The position numbers and the translations under genes are program-made. Shown here in pieces: positions 8,996-20,004 of a stretch of 64,000 nucleotides of DNA (position 1 is the first letter of the stretch; the number at the start of each line of letters is the position of its first letter). Below the pieces are notes generated by a model, which was not told the DNA's origin, made no database searches, and was given only the letters and a program-made list of their open reading frames with translations. The stretch comes from Moniliophthora roreri (Eukaryota; Basidiomycota; Agaricomycetes; Agaricales; Marasmiaceae), in the NCBI GenBank assembly GCA_001466705.2, contig LATX02000178.1, forward strand, positions 496,001 through 560,000, in the 5' to 3' direction.

Positions 8996-11918
8996 TCACT
9001 GTAAGACAAGTTGAAAATACTTTTGTAGTCCTGAAGCACCCTTCACTACTGCACCAATATACTGCAAAAGATATTGATCAGAGAAAGTAGCGCAAAGTGG
9101 AAATTTGGAGACTTACCCCATCAGGTCTAACAATGACGATCCACGACTCCCCTTGCTTCACACAATAATGCTTGTAGGCATATGCATCGCCATCCACAAA
9201 CGTATAGTCCATCCCAAGGTCCTTGGGTGAATCGTTACCCTGCGGATATATCACAATAGTCTTCATCGGCACTCCCCTAGCTCTCGGATGAACGGACAAA
9301 AAGTCCAGAGTACCCTTGGCTTCTGTTGACGGCTGCTCTCCACAGAAGAACAGTGCCGTATGTGATACCGAGTCCAACAAATCAAAAAGCCTCTTCTTCT
9401 CCCCATTCCAAACCAAACCCGGTGCATCACTCGCCCGATCTCCAGCATGTGCTGTCCCATCATGACTCGAACGGTAAGGGTCCACAGGCTCATTCGTGTC
9501 CGTATATCGTTCATCCAAAATGACTAAGCTTCCATGATAATTGACGCCGAACTGCCTCAAGTCCCAGCCTCGGATCCAGCCTCGGTGATCACCCGCAACA
9601 CTAACAAATGACTTATGCATCAGCTCTGTCGTTTGGTTCAGCATGGATGCAATGACAGGAAGGTGTTCAGTTGTGTATGATTCGAGCAGGGATGGGGCCG
9701 CTAATCCCTTGTGTACAAGCGCGAGCTTCCATGCCAAATTGAACTGGGTGTGACGCGTTGTCAATGATAATAATCTCAACGCAGTATAGGAACTTACCGA
9801 ATCTTGAACGCCAGAGTTAAGGCCTTGACCTCCGGTAGGGCTGTGGATGTGCGCTGCATCTAGGGCGAAACAATCAGACTAGGTGGGTGACATTCTAAAT
9901 ACACGAACCTCCGGCGACGAAGACTCTACCCTGCCCAAACCTATCTGTCATCCGAATATTCACTCTTTGATGGTTCAAATCAGCACACCTCGTTCCAACG
10001 TCAGCGTTAAACACTTACTTCCATGGTGCAGCCGACCGCACCTCACCATACTTGAACTTCTTTCTACCGATAATTTCGTGAATATGTTGCAGCAGCATCT
10101 CCCTGTCAGAGGCCACCTTGGGGACGTCGATGTTCTTGCCCCCTACACCGAACCAGTGATAGTTCTTTCCTTGTCTCGAGTAAGGTCGTAATGTGACCCT
10201 GTGGTAAGCCATTCATCAGCGATTCCGAGCATTGAAGGATCTTTAATCATTCATACATTCTATCAGTATGGCTCCCCCACATGCTCCAAAACTGCATCAT
10301 GGTGTCAAGTCATGTCAAAATTGCCTGTCATGAGCAAGAAGATACGCACCTCCGAATCAAAGCCTTCCAGGACCTCAATGTCTCCAATGGCTAACGTAAC
10401 TGCATCCACGGTCTCCCCAAGAAAGGTCAATCCAAGCTGCTTGCGCACTACACTATGTGCACCGTCTGCTCCAAGTAGCCAATCGACACAGACCTTTTCC
10501 TCGGCAAATGTCTTCAAATTTCGTATCCGGGCGACGACATGATCAGGATGTGGTGTGAAGGAAACTAGTTCTGTTGACAATTCGATGTGACAGCCGTATT
10601 CCTTGGATAGAATCTCGCGCAGCATGGCTTGATGGTCTTCTTGGCCAAACATGACAGCGTTGATCTGCATGTTGGTCGTCAGCGATGCTGAAGAAAGCAA
10701 GACCAAAAGCCGATGCTTACATGATAATACTCAGGTTTCTCTTCGAAGTGTTCGACCATGTCGTACTCCTTAAGAGGTGGTTGGCCTTCAACCTCTGGAG
10801 AAGGGTACATCCGCACTTTGGGTACACGAGCTGAGCCTTTTTCAACTTGTGGGAGGATTCCAAGAATCTTGTATAGCTCCTGTGTACGAGGCTAGTTCGA
10901 TGGTATGTTATGTGACCTGCAAACAGAAGAGAACTTGCGCCATACCATAATTCCAGCTCCTCGTTGACCAACCATGAAAGTAGGTCCCTTGTCGATTATC
11001 TGGACTGGGATATCATGACGGAGAAGAAGCAATGCTAGGATTAAGCCTGGGAGTTTGGCCATTTAACGCGAGAAGACATGATTCCAGCTTCAAACAATTG
11101 CATACCTGAAGGACCTGCGCCAACCTGGTGAAAATACCAAGGGGGTGGCAGGATCAGAATTACTGGTCCGAGGAGGGGAGGGGGGGGGTCTGAACTTCGT
11201 TAAAAAATTTTTGGACCTCACCTGAAATAGGCTTCCAACAGGCTCTAGATCCTCCAAGGTATCGTATTATGGTGTAGAATATGCTGTTTTGAGTGTCTGG
11301 AGACTGTTCCAATACCTCAAGGCAACATGAGGTCAATTAACAACTTGCCATGTGGGCCATCAGGGTCAGATGGCAAGTACAAGTCCATTTTCTGGCGTTG
11401 TAACTTTCTGGGCTAACAGATGATGAGAACAAGCGGTGGAACGAACCAAACAAAATGATCTATCAAGATCTATCAGACCACAACTTTCCCACCCATCTAT
11501 ACCTTCCATAGGAAAAATTGGCAGAAGAAGACGAATCCTCGTAAACTACAGCTGCTTTGTTGCTGATGTCATGGCTGGGTTGATGAGAAGGGTTTGAAGC
11601 ACATTTTGGCAAAGGATAGCAGGAATTCAGGTGAGAGTCATGGTCATCTCCCGCAAGAAGACTCTAACCACTGTGAGCAGTGATGCTGACATTTCCCTTT
11701 TTGGAAATTCGTGGGAATAACATACCCATTAAGGCAGGAGGGGGGGGTGGTACTACCCCCTCTCAGCCTTAAAAAATTTTTCGACCTCGTACACTAATTA
11801 AGGTCTTGCCACCCCCTTGGAAAATACCATCGAAGGACAATGTCAGCTCGGTAAAAGATTCCAAGCAAGGTAAGAAACTTACAATTAGGACAGCCGCTGA
11901 TTCAGTCTTTGTCTGCAT
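8996..11918 (-). CDS. FAD-dependent aromatic-ring monooxygenase (PHBH/phenol hydroxylase type)
   Basis: Eleven exons: 11918-11883, 11124-11106, 11046-10946, 10891-10721, 10664-10350, 10291-10257, 10198-10019, 9964-9909, 9859-9798, 9743-9117 and 9061-8996. They total 1668 nt (555 residues) with every phase closing. This is a class A flavoprotein hydroxylase of the FAD_binding_3 family, which uses NADPH and O2 to hydroxylate phenolic compounds. Visible motifs are the FAD-binding VGAGPSG at residues 13-19, the DG motif LLGADGAHS near 176 and the GD motif RVFVAGDAAH near 300. These are followed by NLAWKLALV, and by a C-terminal thioredoxin-like domain that ends RPDGYIGAVV as in phenol 2-monooxygenase relatives. 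The exact substrate cannot be told. The first intron (11882-11125, 758 nt) is more than ten times the normal length because a 682-bp hAT-like MITE sits in it; without the element it would be about 70 nt. Confidence 0.92.
11138..11819. mobile_element. hAT-like MITE inside an intron
   Basis: 682 bp bounded by inverted termini CAAGGGGGTGGCA (13 bp perfect, then similar for about 20 more, including AATTA and CGAGG blocks). It is flanked on both sides by the identical 8-bp sequence GAAAATAC (11130-11137 and 11820-11827). An 8-bp target duplication and a CA...TG terminus with a GGGGTGGCA core fit the hAT superfamily. There is no transposase ORF. G-rich tracts and an AAAAAATTTTT stretch occur near both ends. 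Removing the element and one TSD restores a normal-sized first intron of the FAD monooxygenase. Confidence 0.88.
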
Positions 11919-12458
11919 ATCGAAGAGTAGGGAACTTTGGTATAGAATAACCTTGCTCGACCACAGTTGATATACGTCCCCTGACGGAAAATAACGGCTA
12001 CTAGCTTCGAGTGACTCGGAGAGTATTGCCGTCGGTTGATATCTCGAGTGAATTGTAGTCCGTGAGCTGTTCGGTAAATGCCCGTACGCGAGTCATTTGG
12101 ATTTGTTCTACAGAGTCGAGTTAGCAACCCTGGGCTGAATCGAAGTGGTATTGAAGTGTCCGATAAAAATCGGACAATACATTACCGTCGGCCTCTAGGC
12201 AGAAACACGAGAGATATCTAAGACCTGAATCATGAGAGTCAATATCAGCATATTAGCATATTCTGCTTAGTAGTGACAGGAGTAGGTTTGCAATGGGCAC
12301 GGTAAGCGTCGGAGAGAAGCCGATATACCAAAAGTGCTGGAGGAGCCAGGTGACTTTAGGGCAGGTTAAGGTGATGATGACACGCGTCTCTACTTTCCTG
12401 TTCTATCTACCTATCCTACATCTCTCTACACTCATTTGTGATTACTCTTTACTACCAT
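11919..12458. other. Upstream region of the FAD monooxygenase, nothing else recognised
   Basis: Expected to hold the monooxygenase promoter (minus strand) and that of the plus-strand reading that follows. No diagnostic element is visible. Confidence 0.4.
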
Positions 12459-13081
12459 GTGGACCTCAAGAATCCAAAGACTTCTCCTGGATGCTTCTCT
12501 ATCCTCTCCATCGACACCCTCTGCAATCCCCGTGGTCGCCGAAGTATCCGGATATATATATCCTGCGCGCTCAACCCAACTATTTGGCGGAAATCTGTCG
12601 CAAAATGTGTTCTTTTTGATCTCTTAGAACAACAGCCAAAAGGCGGAGCAGAATTTGGGTATAGATGAAGTAGGGTTGGGCGGGATCGTGATGTACTCAA
12701 TCCCTCAACGTGAGGACGGGACGTTGGGGAAGGTTCTCGGCAAGGACAACCCTTATGGAGGAATGAGAAGAGAAGACTTTTTCGATGAGATACAAGTCAA
12801 GATTGTGTATACGTCATTATACGCCTGTACCTCCTTCGTTGTAAGTCTTGCCGTGCTCTCTCCATTCGTTTGACTTTTACGATTTTTAGACTGGACAGGC
12901 CATGAACGCGTTTTTTCGTGGCTCCGATCCTCCCGTACCAGCATCTGCAGGCCTTGGTTTCTCTGCTGCTTTCAGCGTGTCCGAATGCGGTACACCCATG
13001 TCAAATCCAACTACAACCTGCCACCCCAAGCGAAACCTCAAACATGTCCCAGCTTCCGACTGCGCCTTCGTTTTAGCCTAG
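12459..13081 (+). pseudogene. Unrecognised gene with an in-frame TAG
   Basis: From ATG 12459 one frame reads MWTSRIQRLLLDASLSS... and continues through a TAG (about 12625) into NLGIDEVGLGGIVMYSIPQ and FFDEIQVKIVYTSLYACTS. A good intron (donor GTAAGT at 12841, acceptor TTTTTAG near 12888) then joins, in phase, TGQAMNAFFRGSDPPVPASAG and ends at TAG 13079-13081. Frame continuity on both sides of the TAG argues for a real former or read-through gene. The only intron that could remove the stop would be about 21 nt, too short. A further open frame (12985-13530) overlaps in another phase. No family is recognised. Confidence 0.3.
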
Positions 13082-13946
13082 GACATTGCGCTCTTATCTC
13101 CGAATACGAAACGGATGATTCCATTGAAGAAAATTGGGTCGAAATTTACCTGCTTCGCGTTGACCTTGACGAGCGTACGCCGGTCACTACCACATTTCCT
13201 TTGTTATCACCGGTTTCTCCTTCTGGTGCATTCATAACCGCCCCGAATCTCTTATTCACATCTTCAAGTTCACTTGACTCCCTCGAAACCGGTGATACTT
13301 CCATGTCCTCCTCTGCACCTAACGAATCACTTGGCCCTTGCACGCCAGTGAAACCCCTGGCTCAATACCCTCGCGTGGCACTGCATGCAGCGATCTTCTT
13401 CCCTACATCTTCCTCACAAGAGATCCTCTCTGTGCAACCTTTGAAAGCGATGCCGAAGAACGACGTAGGCGGTGGTTCGAGACCGTGGATTTGGCCGAGG
13501 AAAGGAGAATATCCCGCCTTGGCAAGTTGATGTTTAGCGCTATTTCTTCGTATACCTTTCTTTTTTTTTCTCCCTGTACACACTTGCATGTAACTTTCTC
13601 ATCTTTCCTGTAGCAAGCTTGTTCATGGATTTGTACCTGGATCGATACTATATAACCGTCAACCTACGATATTCATTATAACGCTAGCAAGGCTGCAGCA
13701 ATGCAGAATGCGAAGCCTTGACTGTTCTCCTCCGACCTCGATGTCCAGGTCACCATGCTAATCCAAAGTCTGGTAAAGAGATCGGCTACACAGCCCACGC
13801 TGCTCTGAGCGAAGAATGGCCATGAAAACCGCGAAACGGAGTTATACCGTCCTCTGCCCAAAGTCAACATACTGCTACGTCAAGCCATTTGACCTTGGGA
13901 TATATATACACGTCCATGTACTAGCTGATTGCATACCTTAACACAA
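13082..13946. other. Open frame of doubtful status and intergenic sequence
   Basis: A 181-codon plus-strand frame (ATG 12985, stop about 13530) with Ser/Thr/Pro-rich, disordered composition could be a further exon of the preceding gene. A third frame near 13370-13560 is also open. I cannot choose between them. After 13600 nothing is recognised before the stop of the glycine-rich-domain gene. Confidence 0.3.
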
Positions 13947-16251
13947 CTAGCCTCCACAACCGCCGCAACCACCGCCTCCACAACCACCACCGCCACAACC
14001 ACCACCTCCACCACCTCCACAACTGGCACAGGCCCCTCCTACGTAGAATCAGGTCAGCACAATCGCTGTAGCGCAAAGTAGGTACTTACCGTCTCCGACA
14101 ACGCAAGAGGTACTATGGTGATTAGCAGCGGAAAGGGCTCGAAGACTATCCACAAGATCAGGTATCGGCTCAATCATCTCGGCCCAGTCGCACTTGCGAT
14201 CCTCTTTTTTCTTGGTTGGATCACCTTCGGGAAATTCGATGGAAGGAGCTGGCTCTGCTATGCTAGACGAAGAGTCACTAAGCTGCGCGTACGGGACATT
14301 AAATCGTTTCTAGTCACTAAAATGAGGCGGAGTGTTCAAAGGACAGAAACAAGGGACTATACCTCCCACGCTTTGCACGTCCTTTGAAATCCCGAGGCTA
14401 AGTGAAGGCGTCCTACGTTGTCGTTGCTAACGAAGAATGTTCAGTAACCTAACCTCTAAGCAAGTATAGGCGAGCCTCACTGGTCAAGAAACCGGCGAAG
14501 GAATTCCCTGCAATCCTTTTCATATTTGCTACCGGTCAACTGATGCGTGTGCCAGACGAGGTCGATGTCCACAGTAGGCACAAAGAACGAACTTGGATTT
14601 CCATGCAACAGATCTAAAAAGCTGACATCGTCGTGAGTCTCGAACCATAAAGCGCCAATGAGTGAACCTACCCATGATATCGTTTCACAGCATGCTGGAG
14701 TATTTGATTGCCCTTCACTTCGTCGAAAAAGGAAGACCCTGTCCAGCAAAGATCTTCCCTTTTCTTGATAAATGATCCTTGTCGCAAGACCTGAACCAAT
14801 CGTCAGCATGGTCGTGAAAAGAGAAGCATTGTACTTACTGCACCAACGAGGTCGATAGACCACGGCTTATCATCTGTATAAGCACTCTTGATTCGTGAAA
14901 ACCTCGGTTTGAAAATCAGGACTCGTTGACTCAAAGATAGCAGTTAACTCACAGCGGTTCCACCCTGCGGCCCGCACCACTAAAAGGCTGTCTTATCTCA
15001 TGCAATAATGACTCCAATGAGAATTTGACCCTCTTTAGAATCGCCAACTCCCACTCCCGTTGAGTTGGTTTGACAGTATAGGCATATGTGTCCTTCATAG
15101 GATTATGGAGTTTGGGTGGATGCTGTCGACGCCGTTCCGGATCAAGTAATGTGTTTGCCTGCAAAATCCTGTCTTTGATGTTTCTAGCCCTCGCGTAGTC
15201 ATAGGGGTCTTTGGGTCTATAGAGTGTACCGCTACAATATACAGGATGTCAGTATCTTTTCAACCAGTCAGAGAGTAAATATACGTACGCAATATATGTT
15301 TGATAAAACTTCATACTATTGCAAGTACCATTCGTTGAAATATCCCTTGCCAGCTTCCTTGCTGCGAGACTCGACTTGGTAATCTCCGGACATTGAAATC
15401 TAGACGTGCATTTCGCTACAAAGTTTGCCTGAAGGTATCCGGTTCCTTCATCCTTCATGAGCTCTGAAAAACGTCGCGTTGTTACAACTTTTGACTTGGG
15501 GTTCAAGGGGAACGGCAGCTTACCGACATTCAGAACAGTTCTACATCTCGGACATGTGATTGACTTCGTCACAAGAAAATTTGTTGATTCGATAGGATCA
15601 AACGGGAGCTGAGTTCCTCTGATCCATTCGTTGACTCGGGTTTCCAGAGGGGAAGATAGAAGATATTCAGTGATTTCGTCCTGAGAGTGTGATCAGCCCC
15701 AAGGAAATCCAATGATAGAACAGGACTCACGTAATGTTTCTCGAACAAACGGCTGAAATTTTGAAGAAACCTGAGTGAATGAACTCGCTTTATATCTTCT
15801 TGGTACCACCTGTACGAGAAGCTAAAGTCAACCGAGGAGAAATGAAGTATGGCTGGCATACGCTGGGTTCAAGCAGTAAGAATGCCACACCATAACAACG
15901 TCTATAGGGGGCAAGTGAAGTGCGAGAAGGCTTTGGAGGTCTAATGTCTTGTCGTGTGTCCATTTACACCATAACTCGAACCTAAACCACCAGTCAGTTA
16001 CAGAGAAACATTGTCAGGCGGTGAGATACGTACCGCTCAACCGCAAGTCCAACAAACCAAGCCCAACGTTGGTCTTCTCCCTCGGGAATGGCCTGCAGTC
16101 CGTGGCCCTCCAATCTCTTGACTCGCGTTTTTAGCCCAGCAAAAGCGTGTAATAGGTTGAGGTGGACCTTGATTCGGGATATTGCAACCAGTGACGCTGT
16201 GAAGCGCGGACCTATCTTGTATGGCTTTTGTATGTTCGATTGAGAATTCAT
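13947..16251 (-). CDS. Glycine-rich domain-containing protein (GRDP/DUF1399 type), copy A
   Basis: Twelve exons: 16251-16034, 15981-15862, 15809-15731, 15680-15524, 15463-15289, 15231-14953, 14902-14839, 14790-14672, 14621-14481, 14426-14363, 14309-14090 and 14038-13947. They sum to 1728 nt (575 residues). The GRDP family hallmarks are clear: LPPIDVVMVWHSYCLNP followed by WYQEDIKR, a CPRC knuckle, KPWSIDLVGAVLRQGSF, the hallmark VPTVDIDLVWHTHQL, and a C-terminal Gly/Cys-rich tail built of GGGG and GCGG units. The fungal proteins are of unknown biochemical role; plant relatives are linked to stress and development. A paralogue with the same exon lengths lies in inverted orientation at 27495-30641. 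The pair shares intron positions, so it arose by DNA duplication rather than retroposition. Confidence 0.9.
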
Positions 16252-17219
16252 CAGGACTGGATGCAGGAGTGGGGCGGAAGATGGACAGGTTTACCGTGAC
16301 AGACCCCAGTTGCACGATATACAGGTGTGGAGGCTGTGTATGCTGTAGACCGTTAAGTCACGGACCATAAATGCTATTGCATGTTCCTAGATTCGTATCC
16401 TGGCTGCTAGTCTCCAGATCTTCCAAGTATGAGGTTTTTCGTGAACTTAGCCTATTAAAAAACGTACTTACCTTTCTCCGAGCCCAAAGTTCTGTTACTA
16501 TTCTTCCCGTTTTAGAGTGTAGGTCGAGTATAGCAAAGGACACAAAAGAAGTATTTGGTTTGCTCGTGAAAGAGGTCGACTTCGAGTGTCTTCAAGGCAC
16601 ATAGTCCATGTAATACTAAGACTGGGAGAACCAGATACGATATGGAACAAAGACGTACCTTGTATCGATAACCTGGTAAATACTTTCAGCTCCTAGCCTT
16701 CCTCCACTTTGCTGATGAGGTTCGATAATCTCCAGCTTTCCGCAGCCTTATTGTATCTTTGTGTGTTCGCAGAACTTTTGGTGCTTTAGGCAGCCAACCA
16801 TATTGGGAGCAGACCGCAAGGGTAAGGCTTGACTGCGGTTGACAATAGAGTATTGGTCCTTCTATGAAAAAAATAAGTCAGTCGATACTCAAATCATGCT
16901 ATTGCTCAGCCAAACACACCTTCTTCTCAAGAAAATACATCCCTCGAATACTTGACTGTGCTGAAATTGAATAGTTGAGGTCGACATCATGGTAGAGGAA
17001 GAAAAACGCTGGTGCCAGTAAATTACCCGGTCATCGTGTCGAACAACTATGAGGTACCCACGGGGATTGCGCAAGGTAATTCCATTCCAAAACTCTATCA
17101 CCATCATCATTCTTCTCTCAGCAACGTCTACGACATTGAACGTGCCAATTTTCCTCTCAAAGCTGAAATATTTCAGATAAGTATCAACACCGCAAAATCA
17201 CAACGGGTTACCGTATATC
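16252..17219. other. Intergenic region, nothing recognised
   Basis: Short overlapping ORFs on both strands without motifs. It would hold the promoter of GRDP copy A at the left and that of the zinc-finger gene at the right. Confidence 0.4.
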
Positions 17220-17744
17220 ATGCCGAAGAAACCTGTCACTATCGAGGACTTGACTTGCAAAATATGCAGTGTCGAGCACTCTCGTAAGGGTGATATGCCC
17301 AGGCATATGAAAACGCGGTACATAAGGATGCCATGTACGTTCATTTGAACCGGTTCTAGTCATTTCTAAAGTTACATTTCTTTTAGGCTTCACCGTTGCC
17401 CAGTCGAAGGCTGTAATTTCGCAAACCTCCAAAAATCGAATGTCGAAACACATATTCGAACGCACACACGGGGGAAGAACTACCGTTGTCCTGACTGCGA
17501 CTTCAAGTCGGTCGATCCAGGTTCGCTCACGCATCATAGAAGGCGGAAACATGGGTTCGTACCGAAACTGAGGAAGACAAAGTCACTTGCTACGCCTACA
17601 GCTAAGCCTTCACTGTCTACCAAATCCTCGGGCACGAGTCGAAGACATAACCCCTACCATTGCCCCCAAATCGTCCAATCGGCCGATTCTTCACCCTTGT
17701 CTTCACGTTCTGGCTCTACCGAATCGCAGCCCCCGACGGCCTAG
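17220..17744 (+). CDS. Small C2H2 zinc-finger protein
   Basis: Two exons, 17220-17317 and 17387-17744, giving 151 residues. The first exon carries a degenerate finger (LTCKICSVEHSRKGDMPRH, with a CxxC pair and one clear His). Exon 2 carries two good fingers: HRCPVEGCNFANLQKSNVETH with HIRTH, and YRCPDCDFKSVDPGSLTHH with RRRKH. A Ser/Thr/Pro-rich basic tail follows. This looks like a DNA-binding transcription factor of the kind that is abundant and fast-evolving in mushrooms. No effector domain is visible. The intron is 69 nt with GTACAT and TTTTAG ends. Confidence 0.8.
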
Positions 17745-18531
17745 TTCGACGATAGCAGATTTGGCAAGGTGCGTGTAGGAGAGGTATTTGATGGCGAATC
17801 CTTGGCAATGACCCGAAAAAGCGGTCGGGTTTCTACCAGGTTACTGGGCGGCTCCCTACCATACTGGTCGAAGCCCTGAGTCCAAGTAGATCACCTACCC
17901 CAAGTTTGGAATGTCCGACAAGCTGTAAATGCATGCCGTAGACATCCGTATGGAAGGACTCCGGGGGCTAGAGGAGCAGGTCGGTGGAACGGGATACGTA
18001 CTTTTAGACCATGGCAGTGTATGAACACTGAACTTGAACAGCATGGTTTATCGATCATGAGTCATGGCCATGACCTCTACCGTTGTTGCTACTCGTTCCA
18101 ATCATGCCGCCATAGAAATAAATCGATTCATACATCCTTTCGAAGTCACAAAATCCAGATCTTTGAGGTCCAAATTCAAGCCGAATCCCAGACTCGGAGG
18201 TGCTGTGCACTGAGCAAGTGAATACTAGCTGCAGCCTAGTCAAAAATAGCTTTGATTGGCAAAAAAGAAAAATACAAATACAGATACAACAGATGGATGG
18301 ATAGGTGGATGGATGGATCATGGCTAAAATTCCCAATTATCCCAAAAAAGTACATAGTGTTCCGATATCCGAATTTGCAAAGTAACCCCCAACTAATCAA
18401 ACGTGGGAGATACGTCGGTGATATATAGAGACACGTTTACGCACTTCCCTCCACGACGTGAAGCAACGTGAAATTTTTGATTCGTTCACGGAAGCTTAAA
18501 CTGGGATATAGGGGGTTATGGTGGGGTATAA

Positions 18532-18573
18532 GGGTCGGGTCGGGTCGGGTCGGGTCGGGGGTGTGTGTGTGTG
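18532..18573 (+). repeat. GGGTC pentanucleotide array plus GT run
   Basis: Five tandem GGGTC units, a GGGG block and then (GT)n. With five runs of three or more G spaced by two bases, this strand can fold a G-quadruplex in principle. It is a microsatellite and is not related to the TTAGGG telomere repeat. Confidence 0.9.
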
Positions 18574-18659
18574 GAATAGAAACAAATGGGTGGAGCTTGT
18601 GGAGGAGGATGGTTCTGACTGGAACGCTCGGCAAAAAGCACGCGATGCGATGCGATACG

Positions 18660-18688
18660 GCGCGCGCGCGCGTGTGTGTGTGTGTGTG
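18660..18688 (+). repeat. Alternating CG/GT microsatellite
   Basis: About 29 bp of CGCGCG followed by TGTGTG, an alternating purine-pyrimidine tract. Confidence 0.9.
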
Positions 18689-19144
18689 AGGTAAAATAAC
18701 GCGTAATTGTTCGTCACAAATGACGAATGCAGGACGGCCAGTGTGAATTGGAAGGGGGGAAGATGTGGAGAGGGTTATGGCGAAGGACGATTGAGAATAT
18801 TTTTGTGTGTTTTCTTCTTAAGGTATATGGAAGTCGATGAGGAATAAGCTCATACTCAATGGGGGCTTTGTTGTTTTTTTTTTTTTTTTTTTTCAAGGGG
18901 GAGCCCAAATGAGCATGACGTCGGCGGCGGCGGCGGCGGGGCGATGACACCCAAATCCAGGGTTGGTAGGGGGTATAATCGGTATGAGTGTGCATGTCTC
19001 TTGTCCGCCCCAATTGATTGGCATTAGGAATTGCCTCGGTAAAGGAATAAGGTTGACCAGCGCTAGAGAGCGAAAGAGAGAGAGCAATGTTTCATCAGTG
19101 ACTAAGATGATTGAATCAACGAGTCATCGGCATACCCAGCCCCA

Positions 19145-20004
19145 TTACGAAGTAAACCGTCTTCCGAGTTCAGGCCTCTGAGATCTACCACTATAACCCC
19201 TTATCATGCCTTCCCAGTTCCTCAAGGCACCCTCGAACCCTTCATTAGGCTTGACACAGGCCCGTTTCTTCTTGATCATCGCCAGCGCCGAGTCGTATGA
19301 TTGATTTTGATACCGGATGAGATATGCTATGAGTATGGCAGTGGAGCGGGATATGCCCTATTTGAGATAGATTAATATAAGGGCTGTACGGAAAAGGGCA
19401 AAAGGGGTTATGGTTTCTTTACCTGTTGGCAATGGACGAGAACGCTCTCGCCGGCTCTCAAAGCTCTGTCAATAACGGCGCAAGTTTCTTCCAATTTGTC
19501 GACTAGTTTCGAGCTATCGGAAGCGATATCGTTTATGGGAATCTAATGGCGTTTTCTTGTTAGAAGAAACCCCCCCTCGTTCGTGACTCGCGCGCGCGCA
19601 CGCACGCACACACACACCTTGAAGCATTTGAACTCTTTCTCCGGTAGAGTAGGCAACCAAGGAACATCGAGGACTTGTATGAGCACCTTGATGCCGTGCT
19701 GCCTCAACAATGGAACGTCCTGAATTGCCGATAGAGATCCCAAGTACAAAGCACCCGTGTGGCCGTATCCTCCTGCCCCCGCAGAAGGATAGCTCGAGTT
19801 GCTCCTTTGCATAGACCCGTTGGTGGAAATGGACATGGCGGACCCATTGGATGAGATGGACATGTAACTCGAGTTTGCTCTGCCGAGCTGAGGAGGTGAG
19901 GAGGGTTGAGAAGAAGTAGTAGTAGGTCGAGGCGAGAGAACCAGATGCATGGGGGTACACATGGCCTGCATGACTTCGGGAGGGATATTATCGAAACGAA
20001 TCAT
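19145..20004 (-). CDS. Dual-specificity protein phosphatase
   Basis: Three exons: 20004-19618, 19542-19423 and 19357-19145, giving 239 residues. The catalytic DSP fold begins at GALYLGSLSAIQDVPLLRQ, followed by IPINDIASDSS at the general-acid region. The P-loop is VHCQQGISRSTAILIAYL around residues 165-180, which has the HCx5RS signature but with QQG in place of the usual xAG. It ends MIKKKRACVKPNEGF, typical of the family. The N-terminus is Ser-rich and disordered. The start at 20004 (MIRFDNIPPEV) was chosen because the upstream in-frame extension is low-complexity. Intron 1 (75 nt) begins with a GT/GC microsatellite. Expected role is dephosphorylation of Ser/Thr/Tyr in signalling; the substrate is unknown. 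Confidence 0.88.

Larger units (their letters stand above)
17745..19144. other. Intergenic region with simple repeats
   Basis: No gene is supported. The region holds a G-rich pentanucleotide array at 18532-18560, GT and GC runs at 18561-18573 and 18660-18688, and poly(T) near 18873-18893. A GGC-type run lies near 18921-18937. All lie in what would be the 3' flank of the phosphatase gene. Confidence 0.5.

Noticed and set aside
10201..10542. Plus-strand ORFs across 9880-10540
   Set aside because: Shadows of the FAD monooxygenase exons on the other strand.
13950..14040. CRISPR-like or minisatellite array of CCACCACC/CCGCC units
   Set aside because: It encodes the Gly/Cys-rich C-terminus of GRDP copy A in frame; a coding repeat, not an array.
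18532..18573. Interstitial telomere repeat
   Set aside because: The unit is GGGTC; fungal telomeres of this class use TTAGGG.
19514..19960. 148-codon minus-strand ORF overlapping the phosphatase
   Set aside because: Alternative frame of phosphatase exons 1-2; the DSP motifs are in the other frame.
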